Below are positions 25,627 through 35,300 of a stretch of 64,000 nt of DNA, piece after piece. How positions within the stretch are numbered: the first letter of the stretch is position 1; the number at the start of each line of letters is the position of its first letter. The notes beneath the pieces are model-generated. The model was given only the letters and a program-made list of their open reading frames with translations, was not told the origin of the DNA and ran no database searches. The position numbers were made by a program, and so were the translations under genes. Origin of the DNA: Sphingomonas colocasiae (GTDB lineage: Bacteria > Pseudomonadota > Alphaproteobacteria > Sphingomonadales > Sphingomonadaceae); contig NZ_JAINVV010000009.1 of assembly GCF_019880585.1 (NCBI RefSeq), positions 124,001-188,000 of the forward strand. Reading direction: 5' to 3'.

Positions 25627-26856
25627 TCATCCTCCCCCCGCCGCCAGCCCATCGACCCATTCGATCTGGCGCGGCAGGCACACCGAACGGAGATCATATT
25701 CAGCAACCGCACGCTTGCGGGCATTGGCCCCCAACTGCGCGCGCCGCGCAGGATCGTCGAGCAGCGAAATGACCGATTCGATCAGCGCGTCCCGATCGAA
25801 AAACGGCACGAGAACGCCATGTTCGCCGTCATCGATCGCTTCGAGAACGGGTGGCGTATCGCTTGCGACGATCGCGCACTCCATCGCCATCGCCTCGATC
25901 AGGCTCCACGACAGGACGAACGGATAGGTGAGATAGACGTGAACCGTCGATACGGCGAGCAGGCCCAGAAACTGCTGATAAGGGATCTTGCCGACGAAAT
26001 TCACACGCGACATGTCGATCTGGTCGCTCACCTCCTGAAGGAAGATGTTGCGCCAGCTCTTTCCCTTGGGGGGCGGTGCGCCATAGCTGACTTCATCACC
26101 ACCGACGATGATGACGCGGGCATTGGGCCGCCGCCGCAGCAATTCCGGCAAGGCGCGCATAAAGACATGATAGCCGCGATAGGGCTCGAGATTGCGATTG
26201 ACGAAGGTGATCACCTCGTCCTCCCGACCAACCTCGATCTGGTCGTTGAGCTTCAGCTTCACGCCGGGAATGCTCTTCACCCGATCGGTATCGATGCCGT
26301 CATGAACGATGCGAATGCGGCTTCTGAACGGTTCGGGAAAGCTCGAGGCCTGCCAGTGCGTGGGCGCGATGCCGGCGGCCGCCTGATCGAAATGAAGGAA
26401 ATTGCCGACATTCTTGATCAACATGCGGCATGCGCTCTCGTCGCGATCTCCGCTCGGGAACTCCGCATCGAAATTCATGTCGGCACCATCGGCCGAATAG
26501 AAGAACTCGCAATAGATGCCCAGTTTCGCATCGGGCCATACCGTCTTGAGGAACAGGCTTTCCCCCCAGCCGGGATGCGCGATGATCACATCGGGCATGA
26601 AGCCTTCCTCCCGCAGCTTCATCGCCGAGCGGAAGCTGGCATCGGCCCGGATCACCTTGCTGTCGAAATCGCGCGTCCAGGGATGGCCGTTGGTGGCCGT
26701 GTTGTGCGTCGCCTTGCTGCGCACGTAACGGATGTTCGGAAACCCGGCAAAATCGTTCATGCCCATGGCGACGACCGTGTCGCCGCGTGCGGCAAGCGCG
26801 GGTGCCAGGCTCCGGAACTGCCCCGGAAAATTCTGATGCACAAAAAGGACGTTCAT
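25627..26856 (-). CDS. Glycosyltransferase family 4 protein
   Basis: A 409-residue GT-B-fold enzyme. The ATG at 26856 gives the typical opening MNVLFVHQNFPGQFRSLAPALA of a subgroup that has a specialised N-terminal domain; the longer open frame upstream overlaps the methyltransferase and is not credible. The C-terminal nucleotide-sugar domain is seen as ITFVNRNLEPYRGYHVFMRALP, RVIIVGGDEVSYG, and the EX7E-like region LIEAMAMECAIVASDTPPVLEAI. No signal peptide is present, so it works at the cytoplasmic side. It begins 16 bases after the methyltransferase stop, so the two are cotranscribed inside the secretion locus. It may glycosylate a surface protein or polysaccharide. Confidence 0.9.
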   Translation of the reverse strand: MNVLFVHQNFPGQFRSLAPALAARGDTVVAMGMNDFAGFPNIRYVRSKATHNTATNGHPWTRDFDSKVIRADASFRSAMKLREEGFMPDVIIAHPGWGESLFLKTVWPDAKLGIYCEFFYSADGADMNFDAEFPSGDRDESACRMLIKNVGNFLHFDQAAAGIAPTHWQASSFPEPFRSRIRIVHDGIDTDRVKSIPGVKLKLNDQIEVGREDEVITFVNRNLEPYRGYHVFMRALPELLRRRPNARVIIVGGDEVSYGAPPPKGKSWRNIFLQEVSDQIDMSRVNFVGKIPYQQFLGLLAVSTVHVYLTYPFVLSWSLIEAMAMECAIVASDTPPVLEAIDDGEHGVLVPFFDRDALIESVISLLDDPARRAQLGANARKRAVAEYDLRSVCLPRQIEWVDGLAAGGG

Positions 26857-26872
26857 GCCTGGACTGCCGCCT

Positions 26873-28420
26873 TCACGCGACCGCGCCCAGTTTGCGCCAG
26901 CGCGGCAAACTCTGTTCCAGGAAGGTAGCGGACATCGCGTCGATCCGCTCCTGCGCGGCGGCGCCGTCGATCGGCTGGCCGTTCTGCTGCAGCTTGCGGC
27001 CGACCTTGGCGAGCCGTTCGGCCAGCCCCTTGCCGAGCTTCGCCGCATCGGCCTTGGGCGCCCCGGCCCATGTATCGAACAACATGCAATCGATGTCGCT
27101 GACGGAAAGCGCGGATCCCAGCGCGGGTACCGCGAAATGCGTATAGGGCGCGCCTTCGCATACGGTTCGCGCGATCACCGAATTCAGGCGCTGCGCGGGC
27201 TTGGCGTCTCCGCGCTTGGCCGCACCCACACCGATACCGCCCATATGGATCAGCAGCAGCAGCGTCTGGATCGCGCTGCTCATCCCCTGCTTCCTGAAGT
27301 TGGGCAGCGCAACGAGTTCCCCGATGGTCTTCGGCCCGGTCTCGAGCGCGGCGATCGCCTCGGCGAAGGAGTCGTGCTTGAGCGAAAGTTCGCCGAACGC
27401 CGTGCCGATCTTCAGCGGCTCGCCGTCGTCCTTCGGCGCATTGACAAGATAGAGTTCACTATCGAACGCGGTATCGATGCCGCGATTGAACGTGCGGCGC
27501 GCACCGCGGCAGAATATGTCGCGGCGGAAGCTCTGGTTGATCGCGCAATCCTGCACTTCCTGGCGCAGGACGGAATCGGTCTGGGCGTTGATGATGTCGC
27601 GGGTGGCCGGCGGCAACAGGCCGGGCAGCATCAGTTCCGCGATGGTGGCGGCGCCGACGAAGTTGAGTTTCGCCGCACCGAACTCCGCAGCGGCTTCGGA
27701 GAACCACAATGGGTGCCAGTTCTCGTGGAGATATTCCTGCACCAGATAAGCACGGTTCTGCGTCTTGACCGAGTCGATCCGCGCCTTCAGCGTCGGCAGG
27801 ACGCGGAAGATCGCCGAGTTGCTTTCGCCCAGGCTTTCGAACAGCTTGACGGTGTCGTCGATCACCGCGGGCCCCGGCTTGGCGGTGACCATCTGCATGC
27901 GACGCGCCATATGCTGGAACGGCATGGTGCTGACCCAGCCGGGCTTCGTATTATAGCTGTTGTAGACAAGCCCACCGGGCGGCACCGCGTGATCGAGGCA
28001 ACGGACGAGCGCGCGGCGCACCTCAGGCGGAATCCAGCTGTAGATTCCGTGCATCACCACATAGTCGAACTGGCCGAGATCGGCGGGCCAGCTTGCCCCC
28101 AGCGCCGCGAAATCGCCTTCGATGAAGCGGATGTTGCTCAGCCCCGCCGCCGCCGCCAACCCCTTCGAATGGGCGATATGTTCGGGATTGAAATCGATGC
28201 CGACAAACTCCGCGGACGGATTGGCGGCAGCCAGCAGGCACAGGCCCACGCCCTGCCCGCTTCCAAGCTCCAGATAGCGGAAGCTGCCATTGGCGCCCCG
28301 CGTGGGCGGAACGAAGCCCGAGATCCGCGCGCAGAGATCGAGCCAGTCGGGTGCGAGCTCACGATAGAAGCCATACGTATAGCCCAGCGATACATTATAG
28401 CCGTGCGACCAGTCGTTCAT
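26873..28420 (-). CDS. Class I SAM-dependent methyltransferase with methyltransferase regulatory domain
   Basis: A 515-residue protein. Residues 45-200 form the Rossmann SAM domain: YLELGSGQGVGLCLL (motif I), EFVGIDFNPEHIAH (motif II) and FDYVVMHGIYSWIP (motif IV region). About 100 residues beginning near 215 (NAIFRVLPTLKARID...LVQEYLHENWHPLWFSE) match the methyltransferase regulatory domain found after such catalytic domains. A further ~200 residues of winged-helix-like sequence complete the protein. In the family the substrate is usually unknown. Its tight link with the glycosyltransferase and the secreted repeat proteins suggests methylation of a protein or sugar on the cell surface. Confidence 0.88.
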   Translation of the reverse strand: MNDWSHGYNVSLGYTYGFYRELAPDWLDLCARISGFVPPTRGANGSFRYLELGSGQGVGLCLLAAANPSAEFVGIDFNPEHIAHSKGLAAAAGLSNIRFIEGDFAALGASWPADLGQFDYVVMHGIYSWIPPEVRRALVRCLDHAVPPGGLVYNSYNTKPGWVSTMPFQHMARRMQMVTAKPGPAVIDDTVKLFESLGESNSAIFRVLPTLKARIDSVKTQNRAYLVQEYLHENWHPLWFSEAAAEFGAAKLNFVGAATIAELMLPGLLPPATRDIINAQTDSVLRQEVQDCAINQSFRRDIFCRGARRTFNRGIDTAFDSELYLVNAPKDDGEPLKIGTAFGELSLKHDSFAEAIAALETGPKTIGELVALPNFRKQGMSSAIQTLLLLIHMGGIGVGAAKRGDAKPAQRLNSVIARTVCEGAPYTHFAVPALGSALSVSDIDCMLFDTWAGAPKADAAKLGKGLAERLAKVGRKLQQNGQPIDGAAAQERIDAMSATFLEQSLPRWRKLGAVA

Positions 28421-28610
28421 CGCGCCGCTCCCCCATTAATCCTGTGTAAGCCCAAATGCTTAAGCGGTTCCGCCGCCATATGCCAAGCTTGAATCCATCC
28501 CCCGCCGCAAAGTCGCTCCGGCAGGGAAACGCCGATGGCATCCTCCCGCCGGACCCGACATGGCGGCGGAGAGCGGACGGCCGGGGACACCGCCCCCGGC
28601 CGTGAGACGA

Positions 28611-29249
28611 TCAGGCGAAATTGACGATGAAGTTCGCCAAGCCGCCGCCCGCCGCGCTGTGCGCGAAGAAGCTTGCATCGATCTGCGCGCTGGCGGCAGC
28701 GGCAGCGGCATGCGCATCGTCGGCGCTCGGGATAGCGGGCGCGGCGGGCACATCGAGTGCGGCAAGCGCGGCCTTCGCCGCCGCCTGCTCGTCCGATGCC
28801 GCGGATTCGATCGCGGGGCCGGCGGCAAAGGCCGCAGGCGCCGGCGGCGCCGCAGGTGCGACCGCAGCCGCGGTTCCGGTGATCACCTGCGTACCCAATA
28901 CGACATTGGTGCCGTCGAAGACCAGGGTGCGGCTGTCGCCATATACGCCGGGCGCGGTTTCGAACTGAATCGTGGCGCCCACGACGCCGATGGGAATGAC
29001 CGCCACGATGCTGTCCGAAGCGCTGGTCAGTTCCGCGTTGGAGCCGGCGATACGGATGGTGAAATCGGTCGCGACGTCGCTGAGCTTGATCGTATCTCCG
29101 CCGCGCGCGAAGTCCCCCTGAAAATAGGCGATCGTCTGATCGAAGACGAGCACGGTTTCCGCGCCGGCATTCTTGCCGAAGATATCATAGGTGCCACCGA
29201 TCGCGCCGGCCGTCAGGCCCGATTGCACGATAAGACGATTGTTCGCCAT
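28611..29249 (-). CDS. Small secreted-type protein sharing the N-terminal domain of the giant repeat protein
   Basis: A 212-residue protein. Residues 1-124 align without gaps to residues 1-124 of the 2977-residue protein encoded just upstream, with roughly 70% identity by eye; both begin MANNRL, share GDFARGGDTI and end the block with TNVVLG. The rest is different: an alanine/proline-rich linker (about 125-165), a helical Ala-rich stretch and the hydrophobic end NFIVNFA, which resembles type I secretion signals. It has no RTX repeats and no cysteine. The RBS is GGGAG. It lies downstream of the giant gene's terminator on the same strand and probably has separate or read-through expression. Confidence 0.8.
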   Translation of the reverse strand: MANNRLIVQSGLTAGAIGGTYDIFGKNAGAETVLVFDQTIAYFQGDFARGGDTIKLSDVATDFTIRIAGSNAELTSASDSIVAVIPIGVVGATIQFETAPGVYGDSRTLVFDGTNVVLGTQVITGTAAAVAPAAPPAPAAFAAGPAIESAASDEQAAAKAALAALDVPAAPAIPSADDAHAAAAAASAQIDASFFAHSAAGGGLANFIVNFA

Positions 29250-29305
29250 GCTGATTTACTCCCGTTTACCCCCGAAGCCGTCCCCGGCCCTCATCCGCAC
29301 ATAAC

Positions 29306-29339
29306 CAAAAAAAAGGCCTCCGCGAAAGTCGCGGAGGCC
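29306..29339 (-). terminator. Rho-independent terminator of the giant repeat-protein gene
   Basis: On the minus strand GGCCTCCGCGA-ctt-TCGCGGAGGCC is a perfect 11-bp stem followed by eight T residues (29307-29314). It lies 53 bases after the stop of the gene at 29393. A T-run also follows on the plus strand, so it works in both directions. Confidence 0.92.
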
Positions 29340-29392
29340 GAATTTTTTGCAGATTTCCGCGGCCGCCCGCCGAAGCAAGCGGCCCTGGAAGA

Positions 29393-32300
29393 TCAGACGA
29401 AGTTGGCCGAAGACCAGGTCGCCGTGCCGAAGTGATCGACAATCGCGATCGACTGAACGTCGAAGTTCGTCGAGTCGAGATTGGCGAGCGCGCCAGCGCC
29501 GACCTGCACCGCGTAGATGCCCGACTGGCCCGATCCGTCCACGTTCTCGAGAACGAACAGGTAGGTACCGGCATTGGTGATCGCGCCGATGGCGTTGCCG
29601 ATCGCGGTTTCCACTTCACCATTCGCCGAGAGATCCGAAAGATCCACATCGGCAAGGCCGGTGATCGTGATGACCGCACCCGCGGCTCCGGCGAATGCCG
29701 TATCCGTGCCCGAAGCGATCTCCGTATAGTTCGCACCCGTGAAGTGGGTGGCGCCAACGGTGATGTTCAGCACATCCGGCGTACCGGCGGTGGACCAGAA
29801 CGTCTCGATCCCAACCGAAGCATCCACACCACCATTGGCACCATTGGTGTCGTTGATGATGATGGTGTTGCCATTGGCGACCGCCAGATCGACCGACTGG
29901 ACCGCCCGCGTTGCATCCGAACCCGCGAAGGTGATGGTGCTCGCGGTCGCGCCGTTCAGGATGTAGTGCTCGATATTATCGGCCACAACCGCCTGAGTGG
30001 TCGCCTCGAAGTTACCATTGGTGGTCAGGGTCACCTCATCGGTGGTTCCCATTCCCTTCACGTTGCCGACCAGGAAGCTGTCATACTGAGCGCCGGTCAT
30101 GGTGACCGAGCCGCTCACCGAGAGCAGTTCCAGGCTCGTCAGCGTCGCACCCACGGTGGTGTCGCCATCGTCAAGCACCAGCGTATCGTTGCCGAGGCCG
30201 CCGTCGATGACGCTGCCATTCAGATTGTCAGCGGAAGCGGTGCTGCGGATGGTGTCGTCTCCGGCGGTACCGGTGACGTCCTGGCCGTTCTCGCCGATCG
30301 CGAAGTCGAAGCTTCCGGTCGACGTGCGGTTCAGCACGTAAGCGTCAATTCCAGCGAAACCAACAACGGTGTTGGCGCCAACCTCGGTGTTGACCACCGT
30401 GAAGGTGTTCCGGCCCCCATCATTGTTGGCGCCGGTCGCGGGCGAATTCACGGTGGTGAACCCGTTGTGCTGCTTGGAGGTCATGATGACGTCGTCACCA
30501 TTGTCCGCAAGCGTCAGGGTTTCCGCCGTGGTCACGTCACCACCATTCACACCGGTGATGTCGACATCGCCAGTACCGCCGTTGCCGTCGATGTACAGCG
30601 TATCATCAAGACCATCGAGCGCCCAAGTGCCGCCAACATTCATGCCAAAAGCGGAATTGTTGATGGCGATCTTGTCAGCGCCGCCAGCACCCGTAACCGA
30701 GACGTTGAAGTTGCTGTCCGTGAAAACCAGGAAGTTGTTGATGTTGACGGTGCTTCCGCCAACGCCGTCTCCGTTCAGGACATAGGCTTCAACCTGATTA
30801 CGACCATTGATCGTCCCGTCGTTCGACAGCGTGATCGTGTTCGTTCCCGTCGCCTGGAAGCCAACCAGCGTGTCGCTAGCGAAGGCCTCATGCTGAGCCA
30901 CGGACATCGTGACGCTGGCATTGTTGGCGATCTGGATGAACTCGGCCGTCGTAGCCGCGCCACCGTTCACGCCGCTGATGTCAGCGCCATTTGCCGCGAC
31001 GACGGTGTCCGCAATCGCTCCGAGGTTCCAGTTGCCGCCAACCTTGTTGCCGCCGACGTTGATCGTGTCGGACGAGCCACCGATCGCGAGGACGTTCACA
31101 TCCGGCGTCGCCGCATTCACGATCAGCGTGTTCGAGGCGTTCGAGAGGTTGTAATTCTCGACATCCGCGAATGCCGTGACCGTGCCTGCATTGATGATGA
31201 TCAGCGTATCCACACCGGCAGTCGCCGTGGTGGTGGCGAACGCCTCATGCTGCACCTGGGTGAGCGTGAGGTTGTTGATCGCACCGGTCAGCTCCAGCTC
31301 TTCCGCGGTGGTCGCGAGACCGCCGTTGACGCCCGAGATCTTGGTCGAGGTACCGTTCACTTCGAGAACGTCATTGAGGTTCTGAAGATCCCAGGTGCCC
31401 GTCGCCACCACATTGGTGTTGATGACGACGCGATCATTGTCACCGGTGCCGCTGGTGTCCTTGATGTTCACCGCACCGTTGAGCTCGTTCACGACGATCG
31501 TGTTCGCCGCAGCGGAGAGATCGTAGTTCTCGATCGATTCCTCTGCATTGATCAGGCCAGCGTCGGTGATCACGACCGTCTCATTGCCCGTCGCGATGAA
31601 TGGAGCGGTGAAGCCTTCGTGCTGGTCAACGGTCATGGAGACGGTGAAGCCGGCGCCGAGTTCGAGCGTCTCGGCAGTGGTTTCGTTACCGCCGTTGATG
31701 CCCGAAAGATCGGTGTTGTCGGTGGTGACGACCAGCTTGTCACCGACAAAGCCGGTGTTGCCCGCCAGGTCCAGCGTGACGCCGGTGAAGTCGACCCGAT
31801 CGCCCGTCCGGACAACATCATTGTTGCTGCCCGAGGTGGTCACGCTGACCGTCTGGTCGGCGAGATTTGCGAAGGAGAAGTCGTTGCCGGCGATGTTCGC
31901 CAGGACGTAGTTCTCGATCGCGTTGCGTGCGGTAACCGCGACGACCGGACCAACGAAGTTGATCGTGTCGGTGCCGGCGCCGCCCGTGGGCTGCAGCGCG
32001 TTATACTGGCCGTACTTCATCGTCACCGAGCCGTTGACTGTCACGTTTTCGAAGTTCGTGATCGACGTGGCGTTGGTGATGTCCGTGCCGGTGTTGAGGA
32101 TCAGCGTGTCCGGATCGCCTGCACCGGTGCCGCCGTTGAGCGTGCCCGTGACAGCCAAGCCGTTCACGATAACCGTCTGCGCGTTGTCGGCGTCACCGGT
32201 CACGTTCTGCGCCGCGGCGCCGAGCGTGAAGGTAAAGGCATCGTTCAGCACATAGGTTTCGATCGAGGCGTTGCCCAAGACGGCACTGTCCGCACCATTG

Positions 32301-35300
32301 GCGCCGGCATCGGTCAGCGTGAAGGTGTTGACGAGGTTGCCGTTGATAGCGGCGAAGTCGTCATGCTGCGCCTCGGTCGCGGTGATGTCACCGGTGAGGT
32401 TCAGCGTGGCCAGGGTGGTGGCCGCACCGCCGTTGACGCCGCTGATATCCGTCGTGCCCGTGGCCGTCAGGGTATCGTTGCCGCCGCCGAAGCTCCAGTC
32501 GCCGTCCACGGCGAAGCCGTTCACGACCACTTCGTCCTCGTACACGCCGCTAACGTCATTCGCGGTGAGATCGACCGAACCGTTGCCCGAGTTCACGATG
32601 AACTTCGTGTTGGCGTTGCCGTTGGCGATGTAGCCATCGACCACGACTTCAGCGTTCACTGTGCCGCCCGAGCTGAGGCTGATCACGTCGGTCGTAAGAC
32701 CGGTATCGATGATGCTGGCGAAGCCTTCATGCTGGCCAACCGTCATCGAAACCACACCGCCGGTCAGCTTCAGCGTTTCGACCGCCGAGGTGTTCGCGGC
32801 GCCGGTGATGAAGTCACCATTGCCGTCACCATAGATGGCGAAACCGTCGTTGATGCCGCCAAGATTGTCGCCGGCATCAACCGTCAGCGTATCGTTGCCG
32901 GCGCCGCCGAGCGTGCCGGAGACGTTGCTGATCGCACCCGTCAGGATCTCGTTGTTGCCGAGACCAGTGTTGACGTTCTGCGAACCGATGCCGAGCGTGA
33001 ACTTGTCGTCCAGATCCGAGAGCACATAGTTCTCGATATCCGCCAGGCCGGTGATGCCGTTGATGCCGTTGAACGCCTTCTGGTTGGTCGCGCTCGCAGC
33101 GACGCTTGCCGTCGTGCTGGTCGTGATCGTGATCGTGTCGGTCGAGTCCGGGAACGCGTCACCACGATCGACGATATTGCCGGCATTGCCGTTCGTACCG
33201 TCCGTACCGTGCTGCGCCGCATTCATCTTGACCGAGGATTCGGTGATCAGCGTCTCTTCGATATCCCACAGGTTCGCACCCGAGATATCGTCGTCATGGT
33301 CGAGGACGAGCTGGTCGTAACCCGCGCCGCCATCGAGCTTGCCGGTGACGATATCGACCGCACCCGTGCGGATGATGTCGTCATTGACGCCGGTCTGCAC
33401 GTTCTGGCCGCTGGCGCCGAGGGTGAAATCGTCACCCGAAACGACGTTCGCGGCGTTCTTCGTGCCGGTCAGGATGTAGTTCTCGATCGAGGCATCGCCC
33501 TGGATGGCATAGATGGTGCCGACCAGCGTGATCGTCTGCGGATTGGTTGCACCGTCCGTCAGGTTCAGGAAGGTGTTGTGCTGCAGATAGGTCATCGTGG
33601 CCGAGCCATCGATCTCCGCGACTTCGACATTGCTGATGCTCGAGCCCGAGATGTCCTGGTTCTTGATCACGACGGTGTCGTTGCCCAGGCCGCCATCGAC
33701 GGTCCACGGACCGACACCCAGCAGCAGGAAGCGATCGTCGAGGAAAGTGCCGGTGACCGAGGTGCCCGAGGGAACCAGGGTCGCGCCGACCACCGCACCG
33801 GTGGCCGCCGTGTCGAGCACATCCTTCGCCTGCAGCGTCGAGACGCCCTGCATCACGATCTGGATGTCGTTGCCGTTGAGCACGCCGTCATCGTTCAGAT
33901 CGACCCAGAGGGCATTCTCGTCCTGCTGATAGACGATGTCGAGCTTGCCGTCGCCGGCCGTGATCGCGCCCTGCGCCTGGCCGAAGGTGGCGAGATTGCC
34001 GACGAAGCGGATCTCGGCGCCTTCACCGTACTTGGCGATCGCTTCCGTCACATAGCGGATGTCGATGACATCCGAGCCGGAGGTGAAGCCGGTGACGGTG
34101 TCACGCGCGGTCGAGGTCGAGCTCTCCATGCGCGCCCGGTACAGGATCTGGTCGTTGCCCGCGCCCGTATCGATCACGTCGGCGCCGAGGCCGCCATAGA
34201 TCTGATCGTTGCCCGCGCCCGTCGAGATCGTGTCAGTGCCGTCGCCGCCATCGACGATGTCATTGCCCGAACCGGTCGTGACATTGTCGTTGCCGGTGCC
34301 GGCGAAGACGGTGTTGTTGCCGTTGCCGGCATTGACGACGTCGTTGCCCGAACCGGTCACGATCGAGTCGTCGCCCGAACCGGCCGTGACGCTGTCGTTA
34401 CCCAAGCCGGTGACGATGGTGTTGTTGCCTTCACCCGCGTTGACGGTGTCGTTGCCGCTGCCCGTGGTGATCTGGTCAGGACCGCCGCCGCCGATGACGT
34501 TCAGGTTCGCCTCTGCGGAAGCCCCCTGAAGGATCAGCGATTCGGCCGGAGCGTCGAGGTCGCTGGCATCGATGGTCTGGCTGGTCGCACCGGGGCTGAG
34601 ATCCGAAGCCTTGGTATCGATGATCAGCGTGGTGCTGGCCAGGCCGGTATCGATCACCTTGATGGTCTCGACCTTGGTGACGTTGGTCAGATCGGCAGTG
34701 CCGTTGCCGGCGCTGACGTTGAGCACGTCGTTGACCGTCGTGCCGCCCGTGATCTGGTCACCCGCGGTCAGATCCGAGTCGAGCGCGTTGATCGTCAGCA
34801 CCGCGGCCGAAGCCAGGGCGTTGATCGTGTCGTTGCCACCCGTCAGGTTGACCGTCGTCGCGTTGTTGAACGCCGCGTCGAAGGTCACCTTGTCGTTGCC
34901 GGCCGTGTCGTCGATGCGGACGATGCCCGCCTGATCGGCTTCGAAGCCGAGCGTGGCGTTCAGATCACCCGCATCCTCACCCGTCAGGATCTCGACATTC
35001 GAGATGTTGACGAACGCATCGTCGGTCAGCGCGGTCTTGAAGAAGCCCTGGGTCTGGACGATGCGATCGAGGCCGGCACCGCCGTCCATGGTGACCGTCG
35101 AACCGAGATCCGAACCGTCGATGAACAGCGAGTCGACGCCGGTGCCGCCATGGAAGTTGATGTTGTTGTTGGTGCCGACATTGCGCTTCACGACATTGGT
35201 TTCGGTCGACGAACCATAGACGTTGAACTGGAAGTCCGCGTCGGTCTGGCCGGCGGCCAGCGTCATGGTGAAGCTGTCATTCTGATCGGTCAGCGCCGAG

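Noticed and set aside
34140-34480. Tandem DNA repeats that might suggest a CRISPR array
   Set aside because: The repeats are in-frame variants coding for GNDT-type nonapeptides with a 27-base period; there are no conserved spacers or palindromic direct repeats.
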